Origin: Pseudomonadota bacterium
GTDB lineage: Bacteria > Pseudomonadota > Gammaproteobacteria > Burkholderiales > Burkholderiaceae_C
DNA length: 41,874 nucleotides
Reading direction: 5' to 3'
Assembly (NCBI GenBank): GCA_018241185.1
Contig: JAFEEH010000202.1
Location: 1 to 41,874, forward strand
Part shown: positions 1-9,632 of the stretch, in pieces
How positions within the stretch are numbered: position 1 is the stretch's first letter
Layout: every line of letters begins with the position of its first letter
Program-made: the position numbers and the translations under genes
The notes under the pieces: generated by a model
What the model saw: only the letters and a program-made list of their open reading frames with translations
Told to the model about the DNA's origin: nothing
The model's database searches: none

Positions 1-46
1 CGTAGCGAAGCGGAGGGTCGCAGCCAGCAGGGTCGCCTTTTCTTTG

Positions 47-80
47 CCTACTTTCTTTTGGCGAAGCAAAAGAAAGTAGG
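47..80. repeat. Perfect 14-bp inverted repeat (dispersed hairpin element)
   Basis: Positions 47-60 (CCTACTTTCTTTTG) are the exact reverse complement of 67-80, with a 6-nt loop GCGAAG. The flanks (GCCTTTTCTTTG before, GTGCGCCGCCGGGCGC after) look like a repeat common between genes in Comamonadaceae genomes; that last point is from memory, not from this window, which holds one copy. It could act as a bidirectional transcription stop. No gene was recognised in 1-142. Confidence 0.7.
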
Positions 81-142
81 TGCGCCGCCGGGCGCACATC
101 CCGGCTCCTGCATCTCACCCCTGAGCAAGGCTCGAAAGAACC

Positions 143-421
143 CTACCTCTTCCACCCGCGCAACACCCCCCACTGCACCGTCCCACACACCACCACCAGC
201 GCCGCATAGGTCGCGATCCGCCCATCCCGCCCCGTGACCACCAGCCCCGCCAGCAGCACCACCACCCCTGCTACGAAATTGATAGCTACCTGCACCCACA
301 GCCCAGGCGCTCCAGCTCCTTTCTTCATCAGGAGCCGAGCCCCGAGCGCGAGCATCAGCGCCACCGCCAGCGCAGGCAGCACGAAGTTGAAGAGGTGGTT
401 CAGGAGTTGGAAGGCGGACAT
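143..421 (-). CDS. Small three-helix membrane protein, function unknown
   Basis: A 92-residue protein with three hydrophobic segments: about residues 8-32 (starting NFVLPALAVALML), 42-63 (VQVAINFVAGVVVLLAGLVV) and 68-85. It probably sits in the inner membrane, and I do not recognise the family. The ATG at 421 lies 98 bp from hemA, which is transcribed divergently, so the two share an upstream region. Codon use is GC-rich like its neighbours. Residues around VAINFVAG are encoded by the palindromic core of dispersed repeat R1 (269-288), so part of the second membrane helix seems to come from a repeat. It is probably a real gene because of its clean hydrophobic pattern and its start next to a promoter region. 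Confidence 0.6.
   Translation of the reverse strand: MSAFQLLNHLFNFVLPALAVALMLALGARLLMKKGAGAPGLWVQVAINFVAGVVVLLAGLVVTGRDGRIATYAALVVVCGTVQWGVLRGWKR
269..317 (-). repeat. Dispersed palindromic repeat R1, copy A (inside a coding region)
   Basis: The core GCTACGAAATTGATAGC is followed by a GGCGCTCCAG-like arm. It is the same element as the copies at 3057, 6286, 11354, 23949, 25873, 29343 and 36391: a CAGCGCCCG arm, then GCTAT-N7-ATAGC. This copy lies in the small membrane-protein gene and is read in frame. Confidence 0.6.
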
Positions 422-505
422 GGCGCAAAAGGGTCTGCGAACCGGGGGCGCAGCACCGGCCCGGGGTCATGCTGCGGCGCACAGGCCCATCGCGGCGCCG
501 AATTT

Positions 506-511
506 TATAAT
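506..511 (+). promoter_or_regulatory. Predicted -10 box of the hemA promoter
   Basis: A consensus TATAAT ends 8 nt before the hemA ATG at 520. With the usual distance of about 7 nt to the start site, transcription would begin at about 518, giving an almost leaderless mRNA. The -35 region near 483-488 is weak. Confidence 0.6.
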
Positions 512-519
512 CGTGGTCT

Positions 520-1791
520 ATGGCAGTCTGGGCCCTCGGCTTGAACCACACGACCGCGCCGCTCGATCTGCGCGGTCGTTTCGCGTTCGCCCTCGACCAG
601 ATCGCCCCCACGCTGCAGAGCCTGCGCCGCTCGGTCGGCGCGCCGCACCACCCCGAGGTGGAAGCGGCCATCCTCTCCACCTGCAACCGCACCGAGATCT
701 ACTGCGCCGCCGACCACGCCGCGCTGGACCACACCGTGGGCTGGCTGGCCGAGAGCGGTGGCGTGTCGCCCGCGCTGCTGCGCTCGCATGCCTACACGCT
801 CACCGGCGACCAGGCGGCGCGCCATGCCTTCCGCGTCGCCAGCGGGCTCGATTCGATGGTGCTCGGCGAGGCGCAGATCCTCGGCCAGATGAAGGACGCG
901 GTGCGCGCCGCCGAGACCGCCGGCGCGCTGGGCAGCACCCTCAACCAGCTGTTCCAGCGCTCCTTCGCGGTGGCCAAGGAAGTGCGCACCGCCACCGAGA
1001 TCGGCGCGCACTCCATCAGCATGGCCGCCGCCGCGGTGCGATTGGCCGGGCAGCTCTTCGAAGACCTGAAGACCACGCGCGTGCTCTTCGTCGGCGCCGG
1101 CGAGATGATCGACCTGGCCGCCACGCACTTCGCCGCACGGCAGCCGACGAAGATCGTCATCGCCAACCGCACGCTGGAGCGCGGCGAGAAGCTCGCCAGC
1201 CGCTTTGGCGGCGAGGCCATGCGCCTTGCGGATCTGCCCGCGCGCCTGGCCGAGTTCGACATCGTCGTCAGCTGCACCGCCAGCACGCTGCCGCTGATCG
1301 GCCTGGGTGCCGTCGAACGCGCGCTCAAGGCGCGCAAGCACCGGCCGATGTTCATGGTCGATCTGGCGGTGCCGCGCGACATCGAGCCCGAGGTCAAGGC
1401 GCTGGAGGACGTGTACCTCTACACCGTCGACGACCTGGCCCACGTGGTGCGCCAGGGCGAAGCCAGCCGCCAGGCGGCCGTGGCGCAGGCCGAGACCATC
1501 ATCGACGCCGGCGTGCAGAGCTTCATGCACTGGCTGGACCAGCGCGGCACCGTGCCGCTGATCCAGCAGCTCAACGCGCAGGCCGAGGACTGGCGCAATG
1601 CCGAACTGGCCCGCGCGCGCCGGCTGCTGGCCCGGGGCGAACCGGTCGATGCCGTGCTCGAGGCGCTGGCGCGCGGCCTCACGCAGAAGATGCTGCACGG
1701 CACCCTCGCCGAGCTGCATGCCGGCGACGCCGAAGCGCGCCAGCAGACGGCGCAGGCCGTGTCGCGGCTGTTCCTGCGCAAAGAGCGTTAG
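520..1791 (+). CDS. hemA: Glutamyl-tRNA reductase
   Basis: Catalyses the first committed step of the C5 tetrapyrrole pathway: NADPH-dependent reduction of glutamyl-tRNA(Glu) to glutamate-1-semialdehyde in the cytoplasm. The 423 residues match the usual length. The N-terminal catalytic domain carries GLNHTTAP and [10 protein letters not shown], where Cys55 would be the thioester-forming nucleophile. A Rossmann NADP-binding segment ([14 protein letters not shown]) follows near residue 190, then [13 protein letters not shown], and a helical dimerisation domain at the C-terminus. The ATG at 520 is preceded by TATAAT at 506-511 and no clear ribosome-binding site. It heads a run with prfA and prmC, an order often seen in Betaproteobacteria. 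Confidence 0.97.
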   Translation: MAVWALGLNHTTAPLDLRGRFAFALDQIAPTLQSLRRSVGAPHHPEVEAAILSTCNRTEIYCAADHAALDHTVGWLAESGGVSPALLRSHAYTLTGDQAARHAFRVASGLDSMVLGEAQILGQMKDAVRAAETAGALGSTLNQLFQRSFAVAKEVRTATEIGAHSISMAAAAVRLAGQLFEDLKTTRVLFVGAGEMIDLAATHFAARQPTKIVIANRTLERGEKLASRFGGEAMRLADLPARLAEFDIVVSCTASTLPLIGLGAVERALKARKHRPMFMVDLAVPRDIEPEVKALEDVYLYTVDDLAHVVRQGEASRQAAVAQAETIIDAGVQSFMHWLDQRGTVPLIQQLNAQAEDWRNAELARARRLLARGEPVDAVLEALARGLTQKMLHGTLAELHAGDAEARQQTAQAVSRLFLRKER

Positions 1792-1819
1792 CGAAGCAGA
1801 TACGAACCCGGACTTCCGT

Positions 1820-1925
1820 ACGCGAAGAGCGCGAAGGTTTCGCGAAAGTCGCAAAAGGAAGACCTGAAATCCTTTTTCAAGGGTTTCTTTTCGCGTCCTT
1901 CGCGAAACCTTCGCGGCCTTCGCGT
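1820..1925. repeat. Long inverted repeat between hemA and prfA
   Basis: Positions 1831-1846 (GCGAAGGTTTCGCGAA) are the perfect reverse complement of 1899-1914. Outside that core, 1820-1830 pairs imperfectly (9 of 11) with 1915-1925, so each arm is about 27 bp. The 52-nt centre is AT-richer and partly self-complementary (CTTTTT, AAAAGG). It looks like a REP/BIME-type intergenic element. It fills nearly the whole hemA-prfA gap, and could weaken or process the joint transcript. Confidence 0.8.
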
Positions 1926-1947
1926 TCTGTTCCCGATCTCCATCCCG

Positions 1948-3033
1948 ATGAAACCCTTCCTCCGCCACCAGCTCGCCCGCCACGCCCAGCGCCTGGAGGA
2001 GCTCGACTTCCTGCTCTCGCGCGAGGACGTGATGGGCGACATGGCCAAGTACCGGCCGCTCGCCAAGGAGCACGCCGAAGTCACGGCCGTGGCCGGGCGC
2101 TGGGCCCGTTACCAGCAGCGCGAGGCCGACCTCGCCGGCGCGCGCGAGATGCTGGAAGACGCCGACATGGCCGAGATGGCCCGCGAGGAGATCGCCGCCG
2201 CCGAGGCCGAGCTGCTGCAGCTCGAAGACGAATTGCAGCGCCTGCTGCTGCCCAAGGACCCGGACGACGCCCGCAACGCTTTTCTCGAAATCCGCGCCGG
2301 CACGGGCGGCGACGAGTCTGCCCTGTTCGCGGGCGACCTCACCCGCATGTACACCCGCCACGCGGCCAACCAGGGCTGGAAGGTCGAGGTGATGAGCGAG
2401 TCGCCCAACGAGATCGGCGGCTACAAGGAGATCGTGCTGCGCGTCGAGGGCGACGACGTGTACGGCCAGCTGCGCTTTGAATCGGGCGGCCACCGCGTGC
2501 AGCGCGTGCCGGCCACCGAGACGCAAGGCCGCATCCACACCAGCGCCTGCACCGTCGCCGTGATGCCCGAGCCCGACGAGGCGCAGGCCATCACGCTGAA
2601 CCCGGCCGACCTGCGCATCGACACCTTCCGCGCCAGCGGCGCCGGCGGCCAGCACATCAACAAGACCGACTCGGCGGTGCGCGTGGTGCACCTGCCCACC
2701 GGCATCGTGGCCGAATGCCAGGACGGGCGCAGCCAGCACGCCAACAAGGCGCAGGCGCTGCGCGTGCTGCAGGCCCGGCTGCAGGACAAGGAGCGCAGCG
2801 AGCGCGCCGCCAAGGAAGCGGCCACGCGCAAGGGCCTGATCGGCAGCGGCGACCGCAGTGATCGCATCCGCACCTACAACTTCCCGCAGGGGCGGCTCAC
2901 CGACCACCGCATCAACCTCACGCTCTACAAACTGGCCACCATCATGGAAGGCGACCTGACGGAGGTGCTGGCCGCGCTGCGCGCCGCGCGCGAGGCCGAG
3001 CAACTGGCCGAACTGGAAGAGGCGACGGCCTGA
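1948..3033 (+). CDS. prfA: Peptide chain release factor 1
   Basis: Recognises UAA and UAG in the ribosomal A site and triggers release of the finished peptide. The 361 residues match the family. The stop-codon recognition motif PAT is seen in [10 protein letters not shown], and the catalytic GGQ is at residues 233-235 in [15 protein letters not shown]. The Gln is the residue methylated by PrmC, encoded by the next gene. The ATG at 1948 lies just after the inverted repeat and has no strong Shine-Dalgarno. The stop overlaps the prmC start (TGATG), indicating translational coupling of the factor with its modifying enzyme. Confidence 0.97.
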   Translation: MKPFLRHQLARHAQRLEELDFLLSREDVMGDMAKYRPLAKEHAEVTAVAGRWARYQQREADLAGAREMLEDADMAEMAREEIAAAEAELLQLEDELQRLLLPKDPDDARNAFLEIRAGTGGDESALFAGDLTRMYTRHAANQGWKVEVMSESPNEIGGYKEIVLRVEGDDVYGQLRFESGGHRVQRVPATETQGRIHTSACTVAVMPEPDEAQAITLNPADLRIDTFRASGAGGQHINKTDSAVRVVHLPTGIVAECQDGRSQHANKAQALRVLQARLQDKERSERAAKEAATRKGLIGSGDRSDRIRTYNFPQGRLTDHRINLTLYKLATIMEGDLTEVLAALRAAREAEQLAELEEATA

Positions 3034-3965
3034 TGGCGGATTGGCCGGACTTTCGAGCCAAATCGGCCTCCAGCGCCCGTGGGACGGGCGCGATCAGCTA
3101 TGAAAACGATAGCAATTCGTCGAACCCGACGCTGGCGCAGGCCCTGCGCGACGCCGCGGCGCGCGGCCTGGACCGGCTCGACGCCCAGATCCTGCTGCTG
3201 CACGCGCTGGGCCGCCCGGCGCACGAACGCGCATGGCTGCTGGCGCACGACACGGATCCCCTGTCCGAGGGCGCCGCAGCGACGTTCGCCGCGCTGAGCC
3301 AACGCCGCGTGGCCGGCGAGCCAGTCGCCTACCTGCTCGGCGAGAAGGAATTCCACGGCCTCACGCTGGCGGTCGATCCGCGGGTGCTGGTCCCGCGGCC
3401 CGACACCGAAACCCTGGTCGACTGGGCGCTGGACTGCCTGAAGGATGTGGCGGCGCCCGCCGTGCTGGACCTGGGCACCGGCAGCGGTGCCATCGCGCTG
3501 GCGCTTCAGCAGGCGCGCCCCGACGCGCAGGTGCACGCCGTCGACGCCAGCCCTGACGCGCTGGCGGTGGCCCGCGGCAATGCCGAACGCCTGGGCCTGG
3601 CCGTGCGCTTCCGGCAGGCCGACTGGCTCGAGGGCACCGCGGCCGCGCAGCCGGGCGGCTACGCGCTCATCGTCAGCAACCCGCCCTACATCGCCGAGGG
3701 CGACGCCCACCTGCCGGCGCTGCGCCACGAGCCGACCGGCGCCCTGGTGAGCGGCGCTGACGGGCTGGACGACATCCGCCGCATCGTGGCGCAGGCGCCC
3801 GCGCACCTCGTCGAGGGCGGCTGGCTGCTGCTGGAGCACGGTCACGACCAGGCCCCGGCTGTGCGCGCGCTGCTGACCGCCCGCGGCTTGGCCGACGTGC
3901 AAAGCCGCGACGACCTGGCCGGCATCGCCCGCTGTTCCGGCGGGGTCTGGCGCGCAGTGAAATAA
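3033..3965 (+). CDS. prmC: Release factor glutamine methyltransferase, N-terminus carrying a repeat
   Basis: Transfers a methyl group from S-adenosylmethionine to the Gln of the GGQ motif in release factors. The SAM-binding loop VLDLGTGSGAIAL lies near residue 146 and the substrate-binding motif NPPY begins at Asn216. At 310 residues it is about 30 longer than a typical PrmC. Residues 9-27 are translated from repeat R1 (3057-3113), and no in-frame ATG, GTG or TTG follows before the conserved TLAQALRDA region. The ATG at 3033, overlapping the prfA stop, is therefore the only plausible start, and the repeat must be translated. Confidence 0.93.
   Translation: MADWPDFRAKSASSARGTGAISYENDSNSSNPTLAQALRDAAARGLDRLDAQILLLHALGRPAHERAWLLAHDTDPLSEGAAATFAALSQRRVAGEPVAYLLGEKEFHGLTLAVDPRVLVPRPDTETLVDWALDCLKDVAAPAVLDLGTGSGAIALALQQARPDAQVHAVDASPDALAVARGNAERLGLAVRFRQADWLEGTAAAQPGGYALIVSNPPYIAEGDAHLPALRHEPTGALVSGADGLDDIRRIVAQAPAHLVEGGWLLLEHGHDQAPAVRALLTARGLADVQSRDDLAGIARCSGGVWRAVK
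3057..3113 (+). repeat. Dispersed palindromic repeat R1, copy B (inside prmC)
   Basis: Contains a stem CGCCCGT (3074-3080), loop GGG, ACGGGCG (3084-3090), then the core GCTAT (3097-3101) ... ATAGC (3109-3113). It is closely similar to copy C at 6286-6342. It is in frame with prmC and encodes residues 9-27. Confidence 0.85.
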
Positions 3966-4025
3966 TCCGCCCCAGTCTTCCATCCGGCCATTCCAGCCCC
4001 AAATCCCACGACGAAGGAATCCACC

Positions 4026-4349
4026 ATGAGCGACGCCCAGCAACGCATCGACGAACTCGTCAAGACCAACGAAGTCCTGCTCTTCATGAAGGGCACGGCC
4101 AGCTTCCCGATGTGCGGCTTCTCCGGCCGCGCGATCCAGATCCTCAAGGCCTGCGGCGTCGACCCCAAGGCCGTGAAGACCGTGAATGTGCTCGAGGACC
4201 CGGAGATCCGCGCCGGCATCAAGGACTACAGCCAGTGGCCCACGATCCCGCAGCTGTACGTCAAGGGCGAGTTCATCGGTGGCTCGGACATCATGATGGA
4301 GATGTACGAGTCGGGCGAGCTGCAGCAGGTGCTCGCGCAACCCGCGTAA
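4026..4349 (+). CDS. grxD: Monothiol glutaredoxin, Grx4 type
   Basis: A 107-residue CGFS-type glutaredoxin. Such proteins bind a [2Fe-2S] cluster, often with BolA partners, and pass clusters to iron-sulfur targets. The single active cysteine is Cys30 in FPMCGFSGRA. The glutathione-binding elements WPTIPQLYVKGEFIGG and GGSDIMMEM are intact. A GAAGGAA ribosome-binding site lies about 7 nt before the ATG. It follows prmC by 60 bp, an arrangement (hemA-prfA-prmC-grxD) common in Betaproteobacteria. Confidence 0.96.
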   Translation: MSDAQQRIDELVKTNEVLLFMKGTASFPMCGFSGRAIQILKACGVDPKAVKTVNVLEDPEIRAGIKDYSQWPTIPQLYVKGEFIGGSDIMMEMYESGELQQVLAQPA

Positions 4350-4362
4350 GGCCGCCCCGGGC

Positions 4363-4863
4363 ATGGCGCACGATCACCCCCACGATCACGACGACCATGC
4401 CGAGCCGGCGTGGAAACACGACGGCGTTCGCGTCATCCCCGGCAACCGGCTCGACGCGAACACGGCCCAGACGCCCGGCATGAACCGGGCCGCGGCCATC
4501 AACTTCGCTCGCGTGGGCGCCCAGAAGCTCTGGGCCGGCACGGTCACCATCCATGCCAACGCCAAGACCGGCGCCCACCACCACGGGCACCTGGAGTCGG
4601 TCATCTACGTGGTGCGCGGCAAGGCCCGCATGCGCTGGGGCGAGCAGCTCGAGTTCACGGCCGAGGCCGGCCCGGGCGACTTCATCTACGTGCCGCCCTA
4701 CGTGCCGCATCAGGAGATCAACGCCAGCGCCACCGAGCCGCTCGAGTGCGTGCTGTGCCGCAGCGACGGCGAGGCGGTGGCGGTGAACATCGACATCGAA
4801 CCGGTCGAGAAGCCCGAGACGGTGCTGTGGGTCGATCCCACGCACCCGACCGGCGGGGTCTGA
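4363..4863 (+). CDS. Cupin-fold protein with a histidine-rich N-terminus
   Basis: A single-domain cupin of 166 residues. Cupin motif 1 is seen as GAHHHGHLESVIYVVRG near residues 67-83 (metal-ligand His and Glu candidates), and motif 2 as GDFIYVPPYVPHQEIN near 105-120. The first 14 residues, MAHDHPHDHDDHAE, hold five His and five Asp/Glu, which suggests a metal-binding tail. The product is probably a cytoplasmic metal-dependent cupin; the substrate cannot be told. It begins 13 bp after the grxD stop, so co-transcription with that iron-sulfur gene is likely. Cupins of this kind are often annotated only by fold. Confidence 0.8.
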   Translation: MAHDHPHDHDDHAEPAWKHDGVRVIPGNRLDANTAQTPGMNRAAAINFARVGAQKLWAGTVTIHANAKTGAHHHGHLESVIYVVRGKARMRWGEQLEFTAEAGPGDFIYVPPYVPHQEINASATEPLECVLCRSDGEAVAVNIDIEPVEKPETVLWVDPTHPTGGV

Positions 4864-4957
4864 GCGACGCCGGTCCCGTGTCGGGCCCGCCGGGCGGCGG
4901 CGCTATCCTCTCGGCCTGCTTCACAGCGGCCATGGCCGACGGCCGCCACCGACTCCG

Positions 4958-6271
4958 ATGCCCCTGACCCAAAGCCTGCTGATCATCGTCCTGCTGATCG
5001 CGACCAGCGCCTTCTTCTCGCTGGCCGAGATCTCGCTGGCCGCCTCGCGCCGCCTGCGCCTTCGGCAGATGGCGGACGAGGGCGAGGCGCGCGCCGAGAA
5101 GGTGCTGCGCTTCCAGGAACAGCCGGGGCGCTACTTCACCGTCGTGCAGATCGGGCTGAATGCGGTGGCGATCCTGGGCGGCGTGGTGGGCGAAGGCGCA
5201 CTCACGCCGTACTTCGCGCAGGCCTTCGAGCTGGCCTTCAGCGTCGACACGGCGCAGCGCCTGGCCTTCGCGGCCTCTTTCGTGAGCATCATCGCGATCT
5301 TTCTGGTGTTCGCCGATCTGTTCCCGAAGCGGCTGGGCATGAACGACCCCGAGCGCCTGGCGATCCGGCTGGCGCCGCCGATGCAGTTCTTCATCACGCT
5401 GCTGGGCCCGGTGGTGTGGCTGTTCATGCGCTGCACCGACCTGCTCTTCAAGCTGCTGGGCCTGCCCAATCAACGCGACGACAAGATCACCTCGGCCGAC
5501 ATCCTGGCCATGACCGAGGCCGGCGCGCAGGCCGGCGTGCTGGCGGTGCGCGAGCAGCAAGTCATCGCCAACGTGTTCGAACTCGATACGCGCCTGGTCA
5601 GCAGCGTGATGACCAGCCGCGACCGCATCGTCTGGCTGCACAAGGACGATTCGGAGGCGGTGCTGCGCGCGCGCATCGTGGCCGAGCCCTTCTCCGCCTA
5701 TCCCGTGTGCGAGGGCGACATCGACCATGTACTGGGTTACGTGGATGCCAAGGACATGTTCCACCGCGTGCTGTCGGGCCAGCCCCTGCATTTCGACAAA
5801 GGCCTCACGCTGCACAAGGCGCTGGTCATCCCGGACCGGCTCACGCTGACCGAGGTGCTCGAACAGTTCCGCCAGGCCGGCGAGGACTTCGCGATCGTCG
5901 TCAACGAGTACAGCCTGGTGGTGGGCGTGATCACGCTCAACGACGTGATGAGCACGGTGATGGGCGACCTGGTGCCGCCGTCGGACGACGAGCAGCAGAT
6001 CGTGCAGCGCGACGACGCGTCCTGGCTCATCGACGGCGTGACGCCGATCCAGGACGTGCAGCGCGCGCTGAACATCGACACGCTGCCGCACGCCGACGAG
6101 TACGAGACGCTGGCCGGCTTCCTGATGGTGATGCTGCGCCGCGTGCCGCGCCGCACCGACAGCGTGAGCTGGGGCGGTTTCACCTTCGAGGTGATGGATG
6201 TGGACCACCACCGCATCGACCAGGTGCTGGTAACGCGCGGCGGCCCCGCGGTCGCCAAGGTCGCGGCCTGA
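4958..6271 (+). CDS. DUF21/CBS/CorC_HlyC membrane protein (CNNM/HlyC family)
   Basis: A 437-residue inner-membrane protein. The N-terminal DUF21 region has about four membrane helices (residues 5-24, 56-80, 95-120, 128-155) with the conserved SLAEISLAASRRLRLR. A CBS pair follows at about residues 205-325 (MTSRDRIVWLHKDDSE, EDFAIVVNEYSLVVGVITLND). A CorC_HlyC domain is at about 350-430, ending GGFTFEVMDVDHHRIDQVLV. Family members have been linked to magnesium or cobalt efflux and polyamine export (YtfL/PaeA); the old hemolysin label is misleading. It ends convergently with the lytic transglycosylase gene, with repeat R1 copy C between. Confidence 0.9.
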   Translation: MPLTQSLLIIVLLIATSAFFSLAEISLAASRRLRLRQMADEGEARAEKVLRFQEQPGRYFTVVQIGLNAVAILGGVVGEGALTPYFAQAFELAFSVDTAQRLAFAASFVSIIAIFLVFADLFPKRLGMNDPERLAIRLAPPMQFFITLLGPVVWLFMRCTDLLFKLLGLPNQRDDKITSADILAMTEAGAQAGVLAVREQQVIANVFELDTRLVSSVMTSRDRIVWLHKDDSEAVLRARIVAEPFSAYPVCEGDIDHVLGYVDAKDMFHRVLSGQPLHFDKGLTLHKALVIPDRLTLTEVLEQFRQAGEDFAIVVNEYSLVVGVITLNDVMSTVMGDLVPPSDDEQQIVQRDDASWLIDGVTPIQDVQRALNIDTLPHADEYETLAGFLMVMLRRVPRRTDSVSWGGFTFEVMDVDHHRIDQVLVTRGGPAVAKVAA

Positions 6272-6285
6272 ACGTTCTTTCAAGC

Positions 6286-6342
6286 GTTTTGGGCCTGCAA
6301 CGCCCGTGGGACGGGCGCGACCAGCTATCTATTTGATAGCAA
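6286..6342 (+). repeat. Dispersed palindromic repeat R1, copy C (convergent gene junction)
   Basis: Stem CGCCCGT (6301-6307), loop GGG, ACGGGCG (6311-6317), then core GCTATC (6324-6329) ... GATAGC (6335-6340). It sits between two convergent genes, where it could mark or stabilise both transcript ends. Confidence 0.85.
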
Positions 6343-6354
6343 CCAGTGGGGACT

Positions 6355-7011
6355 TCAACCGGCGGCCGCGGTCGGCGCCCGGTCGTCGAAGACGTAGTTG
6401 CGCTGGTTGGCAAAGACCGCGTTCGGGTACGGCGCGCGGCCGCGGCTGCCGTTGTAGCGGCCCAGCGTCATGAACAGGTCGCCACGCTCGCGGTCGAGGT
6501 AGTGACGCAGGATCACGCAGCCGAAACGCAGGTTGGTCTGCATGTGGAACAGCTTGCCCGCGTCGCCGTCGCCGATCACACGCGTCCAGAACGGCATCAC
6601 CTGCATCAGGCCGCGCGCGCCGGCACTGGAGACGGCGAACTTGCGGAAGTTGCTCTCGACCTGGATCAGGCCGAGCACCATGCTCACCTCCAGGCCCGAG
6701 CGCCGCGCCTCGTACCAGATGGTCTGCAGCAGCTCGATGCGCTCCTGCCGGTCCGGCACCTTGCGGCGGATGCGGTCGCCCATGGCGCCCAGCCAGCGCA
6801 GGTAGCGCAGGCGCGATTCCGTGTCGCTGAACTCCGGCACGGGCGGCGCGGTGTTGTGGATCGCGGCCGAAAGCGCGGTGCGCGCCGAATCGATCAGCGG
6901 CTCTTCGATCTGCGCGCCGGCCCAGGCGGCGCGGGGCCAGGCGAGTGCGGCGGGCGCGCCGGCCGCGGCCAGCAGCAGGCCCCGGCGCGACAGGCCCGGC
7001 GTCAGGCTCAT
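6355..7011 (-). CDS. Secreted lytic transglycosylase (SLT domain) with twin-arginine-like signal
   Basis: Cleaves peptidoglycan glycan strands with formation of 1,6-anhydro-muropeptides. The 218 residues begin with SRRGLLLAAAGAPAALA and a likely cleavage site near AWAGA (residue 31), resembling a twin-arginine signal. The SLT domain shows QVESNFRKFAVSSAGARGLM, where Glu119 is the predicted catalytic acid. It continues with MQVMPFWTRVIG and LGRYNGSRGRAPYPNAVF. It is probably periplasmic and part of cell-wall turnover. It lies 58 bp downstream of proS on the same strand. Confidence 0.9.
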   Translation of the reverse strand: MSLTPGLSRRGLLLAAAGAPAALAWPRAAWAGAQIEEPLIDSARTALSAAIHNTAPPVPEFSDTESRLRYLRWLGAMGDRIRRKVPDRQERIELLQTIWYEARRSGLEVSMVLGLIQVESNFRKFAVSSAGARGLMQVMPFWTRVIGDGDAGKLFHMQTNLRFGCVILRHYLDRERGDLFMTLGRYNGSRGRAPYPNAVFANQRNYVFDDRAPTAAAG

Positions 7012-7069
7012 CGGAGTACCTTCGGCTTCGCCTGCGGTGCGAGCCCCTTCGGAGCGGCCGGGCGGGGGC

Positions 7070-8815
<1,746 letters not shown>

Positions 8816-8912
8816 CGGGCGCGTCGGGGAGCGGTCAGGCAGGCTGAAAAACAAAGGGCCGCATGCACGGCCCTGGCTGGTCGACGCGGGGTGCGCCCCC
8901 TCATGCATCTAT

Positions 8913-8952
8913 GCATAATCGAACCAGTTCAAAAATTGGGGTTTGATTATGC
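8913..8952. promoter_or_regulatory. 13-bp inverted repeat that encloses the rppH start codon
   Basis: GCATAATCGAACC (8913-8925) pairs with GGTTTGATTATGC (8940-8952) over all 13 positions, with one G-U pair in RNA, around a 14-nt loop. The rppH ATG (8949-8951) is inside the right arm. It could be an RNA hairpin hiding the start codon or a dyad operator between the divergent proS and rppH. Confidence 0.6.
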
Positions 8953-9632
8953 TTGACCGGGACGGCTTCAGGCCCAACGTCGGCATCGTCCTGCTCAACC
9001 AGAGAAACCAGGTTTTTTGGGGCAAGCGCATCCGCACCCATTCCTGGCAATTTCCGCAGGGCGGGATCGATCGGGGCGAGACACCCGAACAGGCCATGTT
9101 CAGGGAACTGCACGAGGAGGTCGGCCTCCTGCCCGAGCATGTCCGCATCGTCGCCCGCACGCGCGACTGGTTGCGCTACGAGGTGCCCGACCGCTTCATC
9201 CGCCGCGACGCCCGCGGCCACTACAAGGGCCAGAAGCAGATCTGGTACCTGCTCCAACTGGTGGGCCACGACTGGGACCTGAACCTGCGAGCCACCGACC
9301 ATCCCGAATTCGACGCCTGGCGCTGGCACGACTACTGGGTCCCGCTGGACGTGGTGGTCGAGTTCAAGCGTGGCGTCTACGAGATGGCCCTGACCGAGCT
9401 GGCGCGCTTCCTGCCGCGGCTGGACACGCGCAACCGCTTCCTGCGCAGTGGCATGCGCGGCCGCGAGGCCGATCGCCACACCGTACCCATCGCCGGCGCC
9501 GAGCCGGCCTTCGAACTTCCACCGGGGGCGACCTTCGACCCCGACCCCAACGCCCCGCCCTCTTCCCATGCCGCATCGCCTTCCCCTTCTTCCCCGCCTT
9601 CCGCACCCGACGGGGTGCATGCGCCTCGCTAG
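8949..9632 (+). CDS. rppH: RNA pyrophosphohydrolase (Nudix)
   Basis: Removes pyrophosphate from the 5' end of mRNA, which opens it to RNase E decay. The N-terminus [19 protein letters not shown] and the Nudix box at about residues 38-60 (GGIDRGETP ... RELHEEVGL) are intact, as is the WYLLQLVG segment. At 227 residues it is longer than the roughly 160 of enterobacterial RppH because of a proline/serine-rich tail after residue 180 ([16 protein letters not shown]). A TTG at 8943 is an alternative start, but the ATG at 8949 gives the usual [10 protein letters not shown]. It overlaps the next gene by 14 bp. Confidence 0.93.
   Translation: MLDRDGFRPNVGIVLLNQRNQVFWGKRIRTHSWQFPQGGIDRGETPEQAMFRELHEEVGLLPEHVRIVARTRDWLRYEVPDRFIRRDARGHYKGQKQIWYLLQLVGHDWDLNLRATDHPEFDAWRWHDYWVPLDVVVEFKRGVYEMALTELARFLPRLDTRNRFLRSGMRGREADRHTVPIAGAEPAFELPPGATFDPDPNAPPSSHAASPSPSSPPSAPDGVHAPR

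Noticed and set aside
505-3003. 832-codon open frame on the minus strand opposite hemA and prfA
   Set aside because: High GC leaves long antisense frames open. The translation is Gly/Ala/Val/His-rich without motifs, and lies opposite well-supported genes.
7012-7069. Possible fourth R2 copy between the transglycosylase gene and proS
   Set aside because: Only a short GGAGCGGCCGGGCGG-like stretch matches; too little to separate from GC-rich background.
8816-8908. N-terminal extension of proS
   Set aside because: The residues [17 protein letters not shown] do not resemble ProRS, and the conserved start MKASRF is at 8815.
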